NCBI RefSeq assembly: GCF_945869175.1
Contig: NZ_CAMBNZ010000005.1
Span: forward strand, 1 to 64,000
DNA: 64,000 nt
DNA from: Limnohabitans sp. Rim8
GTDB taxonomy: Bacteria; Pseudomonadota; Gammaproteobacteria; Burkholderiales; Burkholderiaceae_C
Reading direction: 5' to 3'
Shown here: one piece after another, positions 49,534-58,772 of the stretch
How positions within the stretch are numbered: position 1 is the first letter of the stretch
Layout: each line of letters opens with the position of its first letter
The notes under the pieces: model-generated
Database searches by the model: none
What the model was told of the DNA's origin: nothing
What the model saw: only the letters and a program-made list of their open reading frames with translations
Program-made: the position numbers and the translations under genes

Positions 49534-51366
49534 TCAATCCGTGGATTGTTGCAGCGCCCACATGCTGGCGTAGCGCCCGTTTTGGGCCAACAAGGCCACG
49601 TGGTTGCCGCGTTCAATGATCTGCCCGGCGTCCATCACCAAAATCTCGTGCGCATCGACCACGGTGGACAGGCGGTGCGCGATCACCAAGGTCGTTTTGT
49701 TTTGTGCCACGCTGGCCAACTCGGCCTGAATGGCACGTTCGTTGGCCGAGTCCAGCGCCGAAGTGGCTTCGTCGAACACCAAAATCGGCGGATCTTTGAG
49801 CAGGGTACGGGCGATGGCCACGCGCTGCTTTTCCCCACCTGAGAGCTTCAAGCCCCGCTCACCCACCGAAGTCTGGTAGCCCTTGGGCGTGGAAGCAATG
49901 AAGTCGTGGATGCGGGCCGCACGGGCTGCGCCTTCGATCTCGACCTGACTGGCCCCGGGACGGCCATACGCAATGTTGTAGGCCACGCTGTCATTGAAGA
50001 GCACGGTGTCTTGCGGCACGATGCCCAAGGCTTGGCGCACACTGCTTTGTGTCACTTGGCGAATGTCCTGCGCGGCGATGCGAATAAAACCTTGCTGCAC
50101 GTCGTAAAAACGGAACATCAAGCGCGCCAGTGTCGACTTGCCTGAGCCCGACGGGCCCACGACCGCCACGGTTTTTCCGGCAGGAATGGTGAAACTGATG
50201 TCTTTGAGGATCGGGCGGTCGCTTTCGTAGGCAAAGGACACCCGGTCAAACACCACATCAGGCGCGCCTTGCAAAGCGAGCGCCTGCGCACCGGGTGCAT
50301 CGGCCACTTCGCGTTCGCGGTCCATCAGCACAAACATCTTGTCCAAATCGGTCAGGCTTTGCTTGATCTCCCTGTAAAGCACGCCCAAAAAGTTGAGTGG
50401 AATGTAAAGCTGGATCATGAAGGCGTTGATCATCACCAGATCGCCCAACGTCATGCGCCCGGCCACCACGCCTTCGGTGGCTCGCCAGAGCATCGCCACC
50501 AAAGCTGAAGCGATGATGAGCTGCTGCCCGGTGTTGAGCACCGACAAGGTGGTCTGCGCCTTGAGCCGGGCCAGGCGCAGGCGCTCCAGGCTTTCGTCGT
50601 AACGTCCCGCCTCAAAATGTTCATTGCCAAAATACTTGACGGTTTCGTAGTTCAAGAGCGAATCGATGGCCCGGGTGTGTGCGGCCGAATCGAACTCGTT
50701 GGCCTGTTTGCGAAACTGGGTGCGCCACTCGGTGATGCGCACCGTGAAAAAGATGTACAGCGCCAAAGCCAACAGCGTGATGCCCGCAAACCAGGCATCG
50801 AATTTCACGGCCAGAATCGTCAACACCAAACCCACCTCGACCAGGGTGGGGATGATGCTGTACAAAGAATAAGAGATCAGCGATTCAATGCCACGCACCC
50901 CACGCTCGATGTCGCGCGTCATCCCCCCTGTCTGCCGCGCCAAGTGAAAGCGCAGACTCAGGGCATGCAGGTGTTCAAAAGTTTGCAAGGCGATGCTGCG
51001 CGAGGCCCCCTGGGTGGCTTTGGCAAACACCAACTCGCGCAGCTCGGTGAACGCCGAAGTCAGCAAACGCAAAGCACCATAACCCACCAACAAGGCCACC
51101 GGCACCACCAGCACGGCTTGCGGATCGCCCGGCTTGAGGCTCATGGCATCGACCAATTCCTTGAGCAGCAAGGGCACGCTCACATTCGCCAACTTCGCGC
51201 TCACCATCAGGCTCAAAGCGATGACCACACGCCACTTGTATTGCCAAAGGTAGGGCAAAAGTCGGGACAGGGTTTGCCAGTCACCGCCGGCAGGGGGCTG
51301 TGCGGCCTGACCTGAAGGTTTGCCGGGCGGAGCAGCAGAAGGAGCGGTTTCGCCGTGGTGGCGCAT
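49534..51366 (-). CDS. Atm1/HMT1-type ABC exporter (fused TMD-NBD)
   Basis: LLNYETVKYFGNEHFEAGRYDESLERL; GPSGSGKSTLARLMFRFYD; LSGGEKQRVAIARTLLKDPPILVFDEATSALDSANE. Confidence 0.9.
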   Translation of the reverse strand: MRHHGETAPSAAPPGKPSGQAAQPPAGGDWQTLSRLLPYLWQYKWRVVIALSLMVSAKLANVSVPLLLKELVDAMSLKPGDPQAVLVVPVALLVGYGALRLLTSAFTELRELVFAKATQGASRSIALQTFEHLHALSLRFHLARQTGGMTRDIERGVRGIESLISYSLYSIIPTLVEVGLVLTILAVKFDAWFAGITLLALALYIFFTVRITEWRTQFRKQANEFDSAAHTRAIDSLLNYETVKYFGNEHFEAGRYDESLERLRLARLKAQTTLSVLNTGQQLIIASALVAMLWRATEGVVAGRMTLGDLVMINAFMIQLYIPLNFLGVLYREIKQSLTDLDKMFVLMDREREVADAPGAQALALQGAPDVVFDRVSFAYESDRPILKDISFTIPAGKTVAVVGPSGSGKSTLARLMFRFYDVQQGFIRIAAQDIRQVTQSSVRQALGIVPQDTVLFNDSVAYNIAYGRPGASQVEIEGAARAARIHDFIASTPKGYQTSVGERGLKLSGGEKQRVAIARTLLKDPPILVFDEATSALDSANERAIQAELASVAQNKTTLVIAHRLSTVVDAHEILVMDAGQIIERGNHVALLAQNGRYASMWALQQSTD

Positions 51367-51401
51367 AAGGGACAATCCAGTCTTGATGTTAACCACCGAT
51401 T

Positions 51402-51818
51402 GTGCCCATGTCCGACGCCCCACACCCCCAAGCCGTGTCTTTGCCCACCGACCAAGAGCTGGTGCTGAAGGTCATTCCCATGCCGGCCGACTGCAATGCC
51501 AGCGGGGACATCTTTGGCGGCTGGGTCATGGCGCAAGTCGACTTGGCTGGTGCTGTTTTGCCGGCCCGGCGCGTGCGCGGGCGCATGGTGACCGTGGCGG
51601 TGAACGAGTTCATTTTTAAGCAGGCCGTCAAGGTCGGCGACATCTTGTCATTCTTTTCCCGGATCGTGCGTGTAGGCCGCACCTCGGTCACGGTGAAGGT
51701 CGAGGTGTTTGCCGAACGCTTTCAGTTGCAAGGCCAGTACATCAAGGTGACAGAAGCCAGCCTGACCTACGTGGCGGTAGACGACCAGGGCAAGCCGAGG
51801 TTGGTGCCCGCCGAGTGA
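51402..51818 (+). CDS. Acyl-CoA thioesterase (YciA-like hotdog fold)
   Basis: MPADCNASGDIFGGWVMAQVDLAGAVLPARRVRGRMVTVAVNEFIFKQAVKVGD. Confidence 0.9.
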   Translation: MPMSDAPHPQAVSLPTDQELVLKVIPMPADCNASGDIFGGWVMAQVDLAGAVLPARRVRGRMVTVAVNEFIFKQAVKVGDILSFFSRIVRVGRTSVTVKVEVFAERFQLQGQYIKVTEASLTYVAVDDQGKPRLVPAE

Positions 51819-51848
51819 TGCACGTGTTCTGGGCGCAGGCTCAGACCG

Positions 51849-52331
51849 TCAAGAGACGATGTAAGCGGCAGCGCCCGTCGACATCAAGGTGCCATCGGGC
51901 CCACAAAACTCCATGCGCGATGAGCCCACACGCGAGCCCACGCGCAAAGCATTGGCCGTGATGGTGAAGTGCTCGCCAATACCCGGGCGCAAATAATCCA
52001 CGCGCAAGTCGATGGTGCCCAGCTTGGCAAAACGCTCCAGGCGCTTGGCTGGCGGCTCGTCCATGTGCTTGGCCGCCAGCGCGGCCATGACGGCGGCGCT
52101 GCCGATGGCGTCCAGCACCGCACTGATGACCCCGCCGTGGATGCGGTTGTAGGCAAAATGCCCAACCAACTCCGGCCGCATGTCGACGCGGGCCACCACA
52201 CCCTCAGGTGTCACCTTGACGAGCTTGAGGCCCAAGGTTTTGTTGAAGACAATTTTGTCTTCAAAAATCTGGCGGAAACCTTCGATGTATTCGGGCTCAA
52301 GAACGACAGGGGTGGAGTGGCTGTGGGGCAT
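51849..52331 (-). CDS. Thioesterase family protein (PaaI/YigI-like hotdog fold)
   Basis: ELVGHFAYNRIHGGVISAVLDAIGSAAVMAAL. Confidence 0.85.
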   Translation of the reverse strand: MPHSHSTPVVLEPEYIEGFRQIFEDKIVFNKTLGLKLVKVTPEGVVARVDMRPELVGHFAYNRIHGGVISAVLDAIGSAAVMAALAAKHMDEPPAKRLERFAKLGTIDLRVDYLRPGIGEHFTITANALRVGSRVGSSRMEFCGPDGTLMSTGAAAYIVS

Positions 52332-52379
52332 GCACTCGATTCTATGGAAAGAAAAGCCCCGCCCAGCAAGATCCCGAGG

Positions 52380-53141
52380 TCAAACTTTGCTGAAGTCGGG
52401 TTTGCGTTTTTCCATGAAAGCGCCGAAGGCCTCTTTGGCAGCGGGCTCGCGCAGCATGCGGCCAAAGCTCTTGCCCTCTTCGTCCATCTTTTGCAACACG
52501 GCTTGGGTGTCGCCTTTCATCAACCGTTTGGTCTCAATCAAAGAAGGCAGCGGTTTTCCTGCCAACTTGCGGGCTTGCGCTTGCGCATAGCCGTTGACTT
52601 CGGTAGGCGGCACCACCCGGTTGACCAAACCCACCTCTTGCGCCGCCTCAGCAAAAAAGGGCTCACCCATGAGCAACGCTTCTGCGGCGCGGTGGTAGCC
52701 GAACATGCGCGGGGCCAACAGGCTCGAAGCCGCCTCAGGGCACAAACCCAAATTCACGAAAGGCATGGAAAACGCGGCGTTGTCACCTGCATAGACCAAG
52801 TCGCAGTGGAACAGCATGGTGGTGCCAATGCCCACCGCAGGGCCAGCCACAGCGGCCAGCAAGGGCTTTTCAAAGGTGGCGATGCCCCTCAGGAATCGGA
52901 ACACAGGCGATTCTTGTGTGCTGGGCGGCTGGTTCAAAAAGTCGCCAATGTCGTTGCCCGCGCTGAAGATGCTTTCATGTCCTTGGAACAACACCACGCG
53001 CACATTGGCGTCTGCAGCCGCTTGGTCAACAGCGTCGGCCATGGCCGCGTACATGCTGGAAGTGATGGAGTTTTTTTTGTCCAGACGGTTGAAGGTGATC
53101 GTCATCACCCCCGCGTCGATGTGGGTCAGGATGTCAGACAT
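52380..53141 (-). CDS. Enoyl-CoA hydratase/isomerase family protein
   Basis: MSDILTHIDAGVMTITFNRLDKKNSITSSMYAAMADAVDQAAADANVRVVLFQGHESIFSAGNDIGDFL. Confidence 0.92.
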   Translation of the reverse strand: MSDILTHIDAGVMTITFNRLDKKNSITSSMYAAMADAVDQAAADANVRVVLFQGHESIFSAGNDIGDFLNQPPSTQESPVFRFLRGIATFEKPLLAAVAGPAVGIGTTMLFHCDLVYAGDNAAFSMPFVNLGLCPEAASSLLAPRMFGYHRAAEALLMGEPFFAEAAQEVGLVNRVVPPTEVNGYAQAQARKLAGKPLPSLIETKRLMKGDTQAVLQKMDEEGKSFGRMLREPAAKEAFGAFMEKRKPDFSKV

Positions 53142-53178
53142 GGCGTTCCTTGTGGTGTGTCGTGCAGAGTGATAAGCG

Positions 53179-53628
53179 TTACTGAATACGAATCCAGGTT
53201 TGCGAGCGTCCCAAAAGAGGGGTACCGATGTAGCCGCGAACTTCGAGCTTTTTGCCGCCCTCAATGGGGGTCAGGCGCAGGCTGTAGTTTTTGCCGTTTT
53301 CAGGATCAAGGATTTTCCCACCTTCCCACACCGCTTTGCCGTCACCTTGTTGACCGCCACGGATGATTTCCATGCCCAGTTTGGGCTTGCCCTTGCGGTC
53401 ATCGGTGCACAGATTGCAAATGGGGTCGGTATTGGGGTTGTTTTGCAGTGAGCGCTCCACCACGCCTGAGAGGCCCGCACTGGCCGTTTGGGTGATGCGG
53501 ATTTCTGCTTTGGGCTGCTTGCTCTCATCGTCGATGCTGCGCCACAGGCCCACAGGGCTCATTTGAGCCTGCGCCAGCAAAGTGAACAAACCGAGGGTCA
53601 GTGCGGTTGTTTGTTTGACCATGTTCAT
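53179..53628 (-). CDS. DUF2147 domain exported protein
   Basis: Signal TTALTLGLFTLLAQAQ; SPVGLWRSIDDESKQPKAEIRI...GGKILDPENGKNYSLRLTPIEGGKKLEVRGYIG. Confidence 0.9.
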   Translation of the reverse strand: MNMVKQTTALTLGLFTLLAQAQMSPVGLWRSIDDESKQPKAEIRITQTASAGLSGVVERSLQNNPNTDPICNLCTDDRKGKPKLGMEIIRGGQQGDGKAVWEGGKILDPENGKNYSLRLTPIEGGKKLEVRGYIGTPLLGRSQTWIRIQ

Positions 53629-53641
53629 GCCGTGCCGTTGA

Positions 53642-55453
53642 TCAAGCCAGCGCGGCCTCGGTGTCCATCAGCACATCGCTGCCGGCGCGGATGCGGCGCA
53701 TCAAGCTCGAGGTCTCGGGCATCAGGCGGGTGAAGTAAAAACGCGCCGTCTGTAACTTGGCTTGGTAGAAGGGATCGGGGCGCTGGGCTTCTTCTTCGGC
53801 TTCGGCCAATTTCTTGAGGGCGATCTGCGCCGAGCGGGCCCAGAAGTAAGCCAAGACCAAATGTCCCACCACGCGCAGGTAGTCCACAGCCGCAGCGCCC
53901 ACTTCGTCGGCGTTGCTCATGGCTTTCATACCCACTTCGCCCGTCAATTGCGTGAGCTTTTGGCCCAGATCGGCCAGCGGCTTGATGAACTCGGCCATGG
54001 CTTCGTTGGCCATTTCGGCTTTCACCAATTTTTCAATCTGCTTGCCAAACTTTTGCAGCGAGGCACCCTGGTTGCCCAGCACCTTGCGGCCCAGCAGGTC
54101 CAAAGACTGGATGGTGTTGGTGCCCTCGTAGATCATGTTGATGCGGGCATCGCGCACATGCTGCTCCATGCCCCACTCCTTGATGTAGCCGTGGCCACCA
54201 AACACTTGCATACAGGCCGAGGTGGCTTCCCACGCGTTGTCGGTGGTGAAGGCTTTGACAATGGGGGTGAGCAAAGCCACCAACTCGGCCGACTCCTGAC
54301 GCACAGCCTCGTCAGGGTGGTTGAATTCCTTGTCCAGCAGCAAGGCGCAGTAGCAAGCCAGTGCGCGTCCGCCTTCGGCATAAGCCTTGGCCGTCATCAG
54401 CATGCGGCGCACATCGGGGTGCACGATGATCGGATCGGCCGGTTTGCCGGGCGCTTTCACACCGGTGAGCGAACGCATTTGCACGCGGTCTTTGGCATAA
54501 GCGAGTGCGTTTTGGTAAGCCACTTCGGTCAGCCCCAGCGACTGGTTGCCCACGCCCAAGCGCGCAGCGTTCATCATCACGAACATCGCAGCCAAACCTT
54601 TGTTGGGCTGCCCCACCAAAGTGCCCACGGCTTCGTCCAAAACCATCTGGCAAGTGGCGTTGCCGTGGATGCCCATCTTGTGCTCGAGACCACCACAGTA
54701 AATGCCGTTGCGCGCTCCCATGATGCCATCGGCCGCCACCTTGAACTTGGGCACCAAAAACAGGCTGATGCCCTTGTTGCCAGGAGGCGCATCGGGCAAA
54801 CGGGCCAGCACCAGGTGCACGATGTTGGGGGCCAGGTCGTGCTCACCGGCGCTGATGAAAATCTTTTGGCCACTGATGCGGTAAGTGCCATCGGCTTGGG
54901 GCTCGGCCTTGGACCGCAAAAGGCCCAAATCGGTACCGCAGTGTGGCTCCGTCAGGCACATGGTGCCAGTCCACTCGCCGCTGGTGAGTTTGGGCAAATA
55001 CAAGGCTTTTTGCTCTGCAGTCCCATGCGCGTGCAGGGCTTCATAAGCGCCATGCGACAAGCCGGGGTACATCGTCCAAGCCTGGTTGGACGAGTTGAGC
55101 ATTTCATAGAAACACTGGTTGACCACGAAGGGCAGGCCTTGCCCGCCGAACTGAGGGTCGCAGCTGAGGGAGGGCCAGCCACCGGCCACATACTGCGCGT
55201 AGGCGGCTTTGAAACCGTCAGGGGCTTTGACTTCGTGCGTGTCGCGGTTGAGCGTACAGCCCTGGGTGTCCCCTGAAATATTCAAAGGAAAAATTACTTC
55301 AGATGCGAACTTGCCCCCTTCTTCGAGCACCGCATTGATGGTGTCGGCATCGGTTTCAGCGTGCTTGGGCAAGGCCTTGAATTCCTCGGCGACATCGAGC
55401 AACTCGTGCAAAACAAACTGCATGTCGCGAATGGGCGGGTTGTAGACGGGCAT
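53642..55453 (-). CDS. Acyl-CoA dehydrogenase (~600 aa FadE-like)
   Basis: MCLTEPHCGTDLGLLRSKAEPQADGTYRISGQKIFISAGEHDL; QVFGGHGYIKEWGMEQHVRDARINMIYEGTN. Confidence 0.95.
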   Translation of the reverse strand: MPVYNPPIRDMQFVLHELLDVAEEFKALPKHAETDADTINAVLEEGGKFASEVIFPLNISGDTQGCTLNRDTHEVKAPDGFKAAYAQYVAGGWPSLSCDPQFGGQGLPFVVNQCFYEMLNSSNQAWTMYPGLSHGAYEALHAHGTAEQKALYLPKLTSGEWTGTMCLTEPHCGTDLGLLRSKAEPQADGTYRISGQKIFISAGEHDLAPNIVHLVLARLPDAPPGNKGISLFLVPKFKVAADGIMGARNGIYCGGLEHKMGIHGNATCQMVLDEAVGTLVGQPNKGLAAMFVMMNAARLGVGNQSLGLTEVAYQNALAYAKDRVQMRSLTGVKAPGKPADPIIVHPDVRRMLMTAKAYAEGGRALACYCALLLDKEFNHPDEAVRQESAELVALLTPIVKAFTTDNAWEATSACMQVFGGHGYIKEWGMEQHVRDARINMIYEGTNTIQSLDLLGRKVLGNQGASLQKFGKQIEKLVKAEMANEAMAEFIKPLADLGQKLTQLTGEVGMKAMSNADEVGAAAVDYLRVVGHLVLAYFWARSAQIALKKLAEAEEEAQRPDPFYQAKLQTARFYFTRLMPETSSLMRRIRAGSDVLMDTEAALA

Positions 55454-55498
55454 GAAAGCTCCTTGAGCAATGGGGTAAATGGACCTGAGAATTGAAAA

Positions 55499-56227
55499 TC
55501 AAATGACTTTGTTCTTTCGCCGTGGTTTGACCAGCGCGTTGGTGGCGCTGGCTTGGCCACTGCTGGGCGCACGGTCGGCGGCGTAGCGAGACAGAATGTG
55601 GGCAAACCCGCGGCGTGCGCGATCGGTAGCGTCGGGGTTGCGTAAAAATCGGGCTTCGTAATGCAAGGCCAAAATCAAGCCATGAATTTCAAAGGCGATC
55701 TGGCGGGCGTCCGACTCCAAGCTCAATTGCCCTTCGACTTGCGCCAACTCCACCGCTCGGCGCAAGGCGGTTTGCCATGTGGCCACCGAAGAAGCCAGGG
55801 CATCGCGCACAGGGCCCGTGCGGTCATCGAACTCGACTGCGCCGCTGATGTATATGCAACCCGAATCAATTTCGGCCGAGGTCTGGACCATCCAGCTGTC
55901 AAACATGGCCTGCAAGCGCGGCACCCCTCGGGGATGCTGCATGGCGGCGTAAAAGACCTCGGCTTCAAAACGGTCGTGGTATTCACGGATCACGGAAATT
56001 TGCAACTCTTCGCGTGAACCAAAATGGGCGAACACGCCCGACTTGCTCATGCCGGTGACCTCGGCCAGCGCCCCGATGGACAAGCCTTCGAGACCAATTT
56101 GCGAAGCCAGCCCCAAAGCGGCCTCGATGATCACCGCCTTGGTTTGCTGCCCCTTGATCAAAACCCGACGGCCCGTCTCGGGAACGGGCAGGCTTTCAAG
56201 GTGGGATGTTTTTTGGAAATGGGTCAT
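55499..56227 (-). CDS. TetR/AcrR family regulator
   Basis: IIEAALGLASQIGLEGLSIGALAEVTGMSKSGVFAHFGSREELQ. Confidence 0.93.
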   Translation of the reverse strand: MTHFQKTSHLESLPVPETGRRVLIKGQQTKAVIIEAALGLASQIGLEGLSIGALAEVTGMSKSGVFAHFGSREELQISVIREYHDRFEAEVFYAAMQHPRGVPRLQAMFDSWMVQTSAEIDSGCIYISGAVEFDDRTGPVRDALASSVATWQTALRRAVELAQVEGQLSLESDARQIAFEIHGLILALHYEARFLRNPDATDRARRGFAHILSRYAADRAPSSGQASATNALVKPRRKNKVI

Positions 56228-56231
56228 GATG

Positions 56232-56259
56232 GCAAAATAGAACGTCCGTTCTATTTTGC
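56232..56259. promoter_or_regulatory. Perfect 13-bp-arm palindrome: putative TetR operator
   Basis: GCAAAATAGAACG-TC-CGTTCTATTTTGC immediately upstream of the tetR ATG. Confidence 0.85.
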
Positions 56260-56348
56260 ACCAAACCTAACCCCAATCCAACAAAACCTGCGTGTGTCAG
56301 GGTAAATCAGGGGGCCATCACGACGCGGCCTGATTCAAAGCATGTGCA

Positions 56349-57212
56349 TCAAGCCTTGAAAGCCACCACTTTTTGGGTTTGCTCGCCCAGACCGTCGATG
56401 CCCAGACGCATGACATCGCCGCGCTTCAAGTACACAGGCGATGGCTTGCCATCGACCTTGACGCCCATGCCCACGCCCGGAGGCGTGCCGGTGGTGATGA
56501 TGTCGCCGGGCTCGAGCGTCATGAACTGGCTCACATAGCTCACCAGCTTGGCCACGCCAAAGATCATGGTCTTGGTGTTGCCAGTTTGGTAACGCACGCC
56601 GTTCACGTCCAGCCACATGCCCAAAGCTTGAGGGTTGGGCACTTCGTCACGCGTGACCAGCCAAGGACCCACCGGGCCGAAAGTGTCGCAACCCTTGCCC
56701 TTGTCCCAGGTGGCGCCGCGCTCCAGTTGGTATTCACGCTCGCTCACGTCGTTGACCACGCAGTAACCCGCGACATGGTTGAGCGCGTCTTTTTGCGTGA
56801 CATAACGTGTGCGGGTGCCGATCACAATGCCCAACTCGACTTCCCAGTCGGTTTTCTTGGAGCCTTTGGGCAACATGACGTCGTCGTCAGCGCCTTGGAT
56901 GCTTGAAATGGCTTTGGTGAACACGATCGGCTCGGACGGAATCGGCATCCCCGCTTCGGCTGCGTGGTCGGCATAGTTCAAACCAATGGCGATGAACTTG
57001 CTGGTGTAAGAGATGGGGGTGCCAAAACGCTTTTTGCCGCGCACCAAGGGCAGCTTGTCGGTCTTGACTTTGGCCAGTTTGGCCAAGGCCTTGTCGTTCA
57101 GTTGGTCTGGCGAAATGTCTTTGACCACGCTGCTGAGGTCACGCAAGCGGCCTTCGGCGTCGATCAAGCCTGGTTTTTCTTTGCCGGGTTGGCCATAGCG
57201 AACGAGTTTCAT
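56349..57212 (-). CDS. Fumarylacetoacetate hydrolase family protein (2,4-diketo-3-deoxy-L-fuconate hydrolase-like)
   Basis: MKLVRYGQPGKEKPGLIDAEGRLRDLS...FIAIGLNYADHAAEAGMPIPSEPIVFTKA; GDIITTGTPPGVGMG. Confidence 0.92.
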   Translation of the reverse strand: MKLVRYGQPGKEKPGLIDAEGRLRDLSSVVKDISPDQLNDKALAKLAKVKTDKLPLVRGKKRFGTPISYTSKFIAIGLNYADHAAEAGMPIPSEPIVFTKAISSIQGADDDVMLPKGSKKTDWEVELGIVIGTRTRYVTQKDALNHVAGYCVVNDVSEREYQLERGATWDKGKGCDTFGPVGPWLVTRDEVPNPQALGMWLDVNGVRYQTGNTKTMIFGVAKLVSYVSQFMTLEPGDIITTGTPPGVGMGVKVDGKPSPVYLKRGDVMRLGIDGLGEQTQKVVAFKA

Positions 57213-57235
57213 AAAACCTCTCAGTGTGAAAAAAA

Positions 57236-57994
57236 TCAATACGTGGAACGTCCACCAGACAAGTCAAAAACCGCGCCAGTGGAAAAGGAACATTCTTCGG
57301 TGCTCAGCCAAGTCACCATGGCGGCCACTTCTTCGGGCTCCCCAAAACGTGCCATTGGAATCTTGGACAACATGAACTGGATGTGCTCGGGCGTCATTTG
57401 ATCAAAAATCGCGGTTTTCACAGCCGCGGGGGTGACACAGTTCACCCGCACGCCCGTGTCGGCCAGCTCTTTGCCCAGCGACTTGGTCAGACCGATGACC
57501 GCCGCCTTGCTGGCACTGTAAGCGCTGGCGTTGGGGTTGCCATCCTTGCCCGCCACCGAGGCGATGTTGACAATGCGCCCATAGTTGCGCGCTTTCATGT
57601 GGGCGCTCAGTTCTCGGCAGCAATAGAACAGGCCGTGCACGTTCACATCGAAGACCTGCTGCCAAGCGTCGATCGGGTAGTCCCACACCTTGGTGTTGGG
57701 GCCCGTCACACCAGCGCTGTTGACCAACACATCGACACCCGCCAGTGCGGTGGTTTGCGCCGTGGCTTGCACCACCGAATCGTGATTCGCCACATCCACC
57801 TGCACCGTGTTGACCACTGCACCCAATTGGCCTTGACGCAATTGTTCAGCGGCTTTGGCCATGCCCGCGGCATCGCGGTCCCAGACCGTGACGCGTGCGC
57901 CCGAGGCCAGCATGCGCTGCGCAATGGCAAATCCCAAACCGGTAGCGCCTCCGGTGATGACCGCGTGACGGCCTTTCATGTCGAGCAAATTCAT
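57236..57994 (-). CDS. SDR family oxidoreductase
   Basis: GRHAVITGGATGLGFAIAQRML; YSASKAAVIGLTKSLG. Confidence 0.93.
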   Translation of the reverse strand: MNLLDMKGRHAVITGGATGLGFAIAQRMLASGARVTVWDRDAAGMAKAAEQLRQGQLGAVVNTVQVDVANHDSVVQATAQTTALAGVDVLVNSAGVTGPNTKVWDYPIDAWQQVFDVNVHGLFYCCRELSAHMKARNYGRIVNIASVAGKDGNPNASAYSASKAAVIGLTKSLGKELADTGVRVNCVTPAAVKTAIFDQMTPEHIQFMLSKIPMARFGEPEEVAAMVTWLSTEECSFSTGAVFDLSGGRSTY

Positions 57995-58022
57995 GCGTTC
58001 TTTCTGCGGTTGAACTGTGGCC

Positions 58023-58772
58023 TCAGATGGTCATGCCACCGTCCACCATGTAGGCGTTGCCCGTGGCGAAGATGGATTCATCGGAAGCAAGGAAGGTGAC
58101 GATGGGCGCGATCTCAGAGGCCTGCGCCAAACGCCCCATGGGCTGACGGTTGATGAAGTCCTTGCGCGCCTGAACCGGGTCGGCATAGCTGTTGATGCGG
58201 TCCTGCAAAGAAGGTGTGTCCACCGTACCGGGACAAATGCAGTTGCATCGCACACCTTGGCGCACATAGTCGGCCGCCACGCTTTTGGTCAAGCCAATCA
58301 CAGCCGCCTTGCTGCTGCCGTAAATGAAACGGTTGGGCAAGCCCTTGACGCTGGAACACACGCTGGCCATGTTGATGATGCTGCCGCCCCTACCGTCTTT
58401 CTCGAACTGCGCCACCATTTTGGGAATGACCGCCTGGATCATCCAGAACTGCGAGCGCACGTTGAGGTTGAAGGCAAACTCCCACTCCTCGTCTTGGGCC
58501 TGCTCGATGTTGCCGTTGTGCACAAAACCCGCGCAGTTGAAGACGATATCGATGCGCGGCAAGCTGGCCACTTGTGCGGCAATGGCCGACTTGTCGAGCA
58601 CATTCAGGACAGCGGTGTGCAGGTTCGCCACCCCCTGGTAACTCTTCAACAAATCGGCATTCACATCGGTGGCGTAGACGGTTGCGCCCTCTGCGGCCAT
58701 GGCCAGTGCGGCCGCTTGGCCAATGCCTTGTCCGGCAGCGGTGACCAGCGCGATTTTTCCTTTGAGTCTCAT
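58023..58772 (-). CDS. SDR family oxidoreductase (2-keto-3-deoxy-L-fuconate dehydrogenase-like)
   Basis: MRLKGKIALVTAAGQGIGQAAALAMAAEGATVYATDVNADLL; YGSSKAAVIGLTKSVAADYVRQGVRCNCICPGTVDTPSL. Confidence 0.9.
   Translation of the reverse strand: MRLKGKIALVTAAGQGIGQAAALAMAAEGATVYATDVNADLLKSYQGVANLHTAVLNVLDKSAIAAQVASLPRIDIVFNCAGFVHNGNIEQAQDEEWEFAFNLNVRSQFWMIQAVIPKMVAQFEKDGRGGSIINMASVCSSVKGLPNRFIYGSSKAAVIGLTKSVAADYVRQGVRCNCICPGTVDTPSLQDRINSYADPVQARKDFINRQPMGRLAQASEIAPIVTFLASDESIFATGNAYMVDGGMTI

Noticed and set aside
51969-53366. + strand 465-aa ORF
   Set aside because: Antisense to the thioesterase and enoyl-CoA hydratase genes
53762-55276. + strand 504-aa ORF
   Set aside because: Antisense to the acyl-CoA dehydrogenase
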